From NCBI GenBank assembly GCA_039934635.1, contig JBDTLT010000278.1, positions 1-6,792 on the forward strand: DNA of 6,792 nucleotides. The letters run 5' to 3'. The stretch is from DATLFA01 sp039934635. GTDB lineage: Bacteria > Actinomycetota > Acidimicrobiia > Acidimicrobiales > WLNW01. How positions within the stretch are numbered: position 1 is the stretch's first letter; each line of letters starts with the position of its first letter. The notes beneath the pieces were generated by a model. The model was not told the DNA's origin and did no database searches. It saw only the letters and a list, made by a program, of their open reading frames with translations. The translations under genes and the position numbers were made by a program. This document shows, one piece after another, positions 5,414 to 6,792 of the stretch.

Positions 5414-6527
5414 AGCGCTACCTCAGTTGTTGTTGGTTGGTTGATTGGGTGATGTGAGCCGCATGACCGGGCTTTCAGCGATCGCAACGCGGCGGGAAGA
5501 CCCGTCGGGAGGTCCTCGGCCACCAGGCCGGGCCCGAAGGCGGAGGCAACGGCACCATGGAGCCAGGCAGCCGCACAGGCCGCGTCGATCGGTCCGAGCC
5601 CCTGCGCCAGCAGCCCGACGACGAACCCCGTGAGCACGTCCCCCGCGCCGCCAGTGGCCAGATCGGGGGATGCGTTGCTTTGATGACCGCGCGGCCGTCC
5701 GGGTGTGCGATCACGGTGTCGCCGCCTTTGAGCAGCACGACTGCACCAGATTGTGTTGCCGCCCGGCGAGCTCGGGTCAGTTTGTCGCCGGCGCTGTCGA
5801 AGAGCCGGTCGAACTCGCCCTCGCGGGGCGTGAGGACACATAGTCCGCTGATGGCCTCGAAGAGGCAGGCGGGAGCGGTCGCGAAGGAGGTGAGGGCGTC
5901 GGCGTCGAGCACGACGGCCCGAGGTTCTTGCGACGGGGCTAGTGCGGCAAGTACGGCAGCAAACGTCGACTCGCCGGCGTCGGCGCCGGGACCGATGGCG
6001 ACGGCGTTGCGCCGACCATCGGCGAGCAGCGCAGTGAAGTCATCTGGTCCGCGCAGAGCGCGGACCATGACGCCGGTCATCGCACCGGCATAGACCGACC
6101 AGGCTTGGTACGGCACGGCCAGGGTGACCAGCCCCCCGGCGCCGACCCGCGTCGCGGCCGTCGCGGTCAACCGGCTGGCACCTGTGATGGTCCCACTGCG
6201 GAGGACGTCACGGTGACCTCCGCCGGGCCGGCCGAACCGAGCACGACTCCGAAGGCGCCGTCCGCTCGGTACGTCGATCGTCGAGCGGGCTTCGATCATC
6301 GCCTCGACCATCGCAGCGCACCGCCCTCGACTGGCCTCGACAAGCCCGCTCCGAAGATCGCGTCGATGACCACACAACGCTCCTCGAGCAGACCCGGTGA
6401 GAACGTTCCACCGTGCCGCATGGTGCCCGGCGTCCCCGGTTCGTGGTGCGGCTGGGTCCAGCGACGCGACCCGCACCGGCCAACCCGAGGCCTTCAGATG
6501 ACGGGCGTCGCGGATCGGGTTCGTCAT
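5410..6527 (-). pseudogene. nnr: Broken bifunctional NAD(P)HX epimerase / ADP-dependent NAD(P)HX dehydratase
   Basis: This enzyme repairs hydrated NADH and NADPH in the cytoplasm. N-terminal epimerase pieces: ARHLKASGWPVRVASLDP (frame from 6527), CVVIDAIFGAGLSRPVEG (about 6376-6320, another frame), AAMVEAMIEARSTIDVPSG, and VLGSAGPAEVTVT (about 6250-6210). The C-terminal dehydratase domain runs from TGASRLTATAATRVGAGGL to about 5680 with little damage (LRGPDDFTALLADGRRNAVA, CVLTPREGEFDRL). After a frame change near 5680 comes NASPDLATGGAGDVLTG (5676-5626), the nucleotide-binding and catalytic loop with its Asp kept. Two blocks are missing: the first roughly 55 residues, including the GNNGGDG loop, and about 50-60 residues linking the two domains. 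The frame starts at an ATG overlapping the transketolase TAA by one base and ends overlapping the PRC-barrel start; an alternative end is the TGA in the PRC leader. Confidence 0.8.
5420..5424 (-). promoter_or_regulatory. Shine-Dalgarno for the PRC-barrel gene
   Basis: GAGGT on the minus strand (5424-5420) lies 6 bases before the ATG at 5413. It fixes the start of the PRC-barrel protein and is one of only two strong ribosome-binding sites in the window. It falls inside the last codons of the upstream nnr frame, consistent with coupled translation. Confidence 0.7.
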
Positions 6528-6792
6528 TACTGTCTTCGTGCTTGATCGAGTTGATGGCGGGCGGCGTCGGTGACCTTGTCGGGTGTGAACCCGAACTTGG
6601 TTTGGAGTGCGTGTAGTGGAGCGGAGGCCCCGAAGGTGTGCATGCCGATCACGGTGCCGTCGGTGCCGACGTAGCGGTGCCAGCCCATGGTGGATGCTTC
6701 CTCCACTGCCACCCTGGCCCGAACCTGCGGCGGGAGCACCGAATCGCGATAGTCGACGGGTTGGCGGTCGAACAACTCAGAGCTCGGCATGC
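6527..6792 (-). CDS. tkt: Transketolase, C-terminal part (cut by the window edge)
   Basis: Transketolase moves two-carbon units between sugar phosphates in the pentose phosphate pathway, using thiamine diphosphate. Only the last 87 or so codons are inside the window; the gene continues beyond 6792. The sequence is the family's C-terminal domain in order: MPSSELFDRQPVDYRDSVLP, then PQVRARVAVEEASTMGWHRY, then TVIGMHTFGASAPLHALQTK, then FGFTPDKVTDAARHQL, ending normally at a TAA (6529-6527). The ATG at 6790 is an internal Met of the M-P-S-x-E-L-F block (Trp is more usual at x, here Ser). No damage is visible. The TAA shares one base with the ATG of the following nnr frame (TAATG), so the two were probably cotranscribed. 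Confidence 0.85.
   Translation of the reverse strand, partial: MPSSELFDRQPVDYRDSVLPPQVRARVAVEEASTMGWHRYVGTDGTVIGMHTFGASAPLHALQTKFGFTPDKVTDAARHQLDQARRQ

Noticed and set aside
1..6792. CRISPR array, insertion sequence or phage genes
   Set aside because: No spaced direct repeats, transposase-like frames, terminal inverted repeats or phage proteins were seen; the only repeats are the short 8-bp and 9-bp tandem units.

Overview
The window is high-GC DNA with G/C-rich third codon positions. Most recognisable proteins look like those of high-GC Actinomycetota; no narrower placement is supported. Its main character is decay. At least nine protein families can be read, but only two genes look intact within the window: a cation diffusion facilitator transporter and a double PRC-barrel protein. 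The 3' end of a transketolase at the right edge also looks sound. Everything else is frameshifted, interrupted by a stop, or missing parts.

Layout. 1-384: no protein gene; a hairpin and a tRNA-like 3' fragment. 385-1917 (+): zinc metallopeptidase lipoprotein, readable end to end only through about five frame changes. 2040-2768 (-): remnants of a STAS domain followed by a short-chain dehydrogenase (SDR)-like protein. One SDR frameshift is exactly explained by an 8-bp tandem duplication, and the SDR hallmark residues are all replaced. 2764-2913 (+): the last transmembrane helices of an MgtA-like P-type ATPase, with a 9-bp tandem repeat. 3045-3971 (+): intact CDF transporter. 3962-4215 (-): M48/HtpX-type peptidase fragment with an in-frame TAG and a probable internal deletion. 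4256-4511 (-): membrane-protein fragment. 4494-4649 (+): small acidic reading frame of unknown function. 4715-5413 (-): PRC-barrel protein. 5410-6527 (-): broken bifunctional NAD(P)HX epimerase/dehydratase. 6527-6792 (-): transketolase C-terminus, running off the window.

The right-hand minus-strand genes are packed like an operon (tkt, nnr, PRC): TAATG joins tkt to nnr and ATGA joins nnr to PRC. The families recall actinobacterial stress or dormancy neighbourhoods (metal transport, STAS, PRC-barrel, NAD(P)HX repair, pentose phosphate), but that link is inference from family identity. Single-base shifts, especially in the metallopeptidase, could be sequencing errors. The tandem duplication, the nonsense codon and the missing domain blocks argue that at least part of the decay is real.
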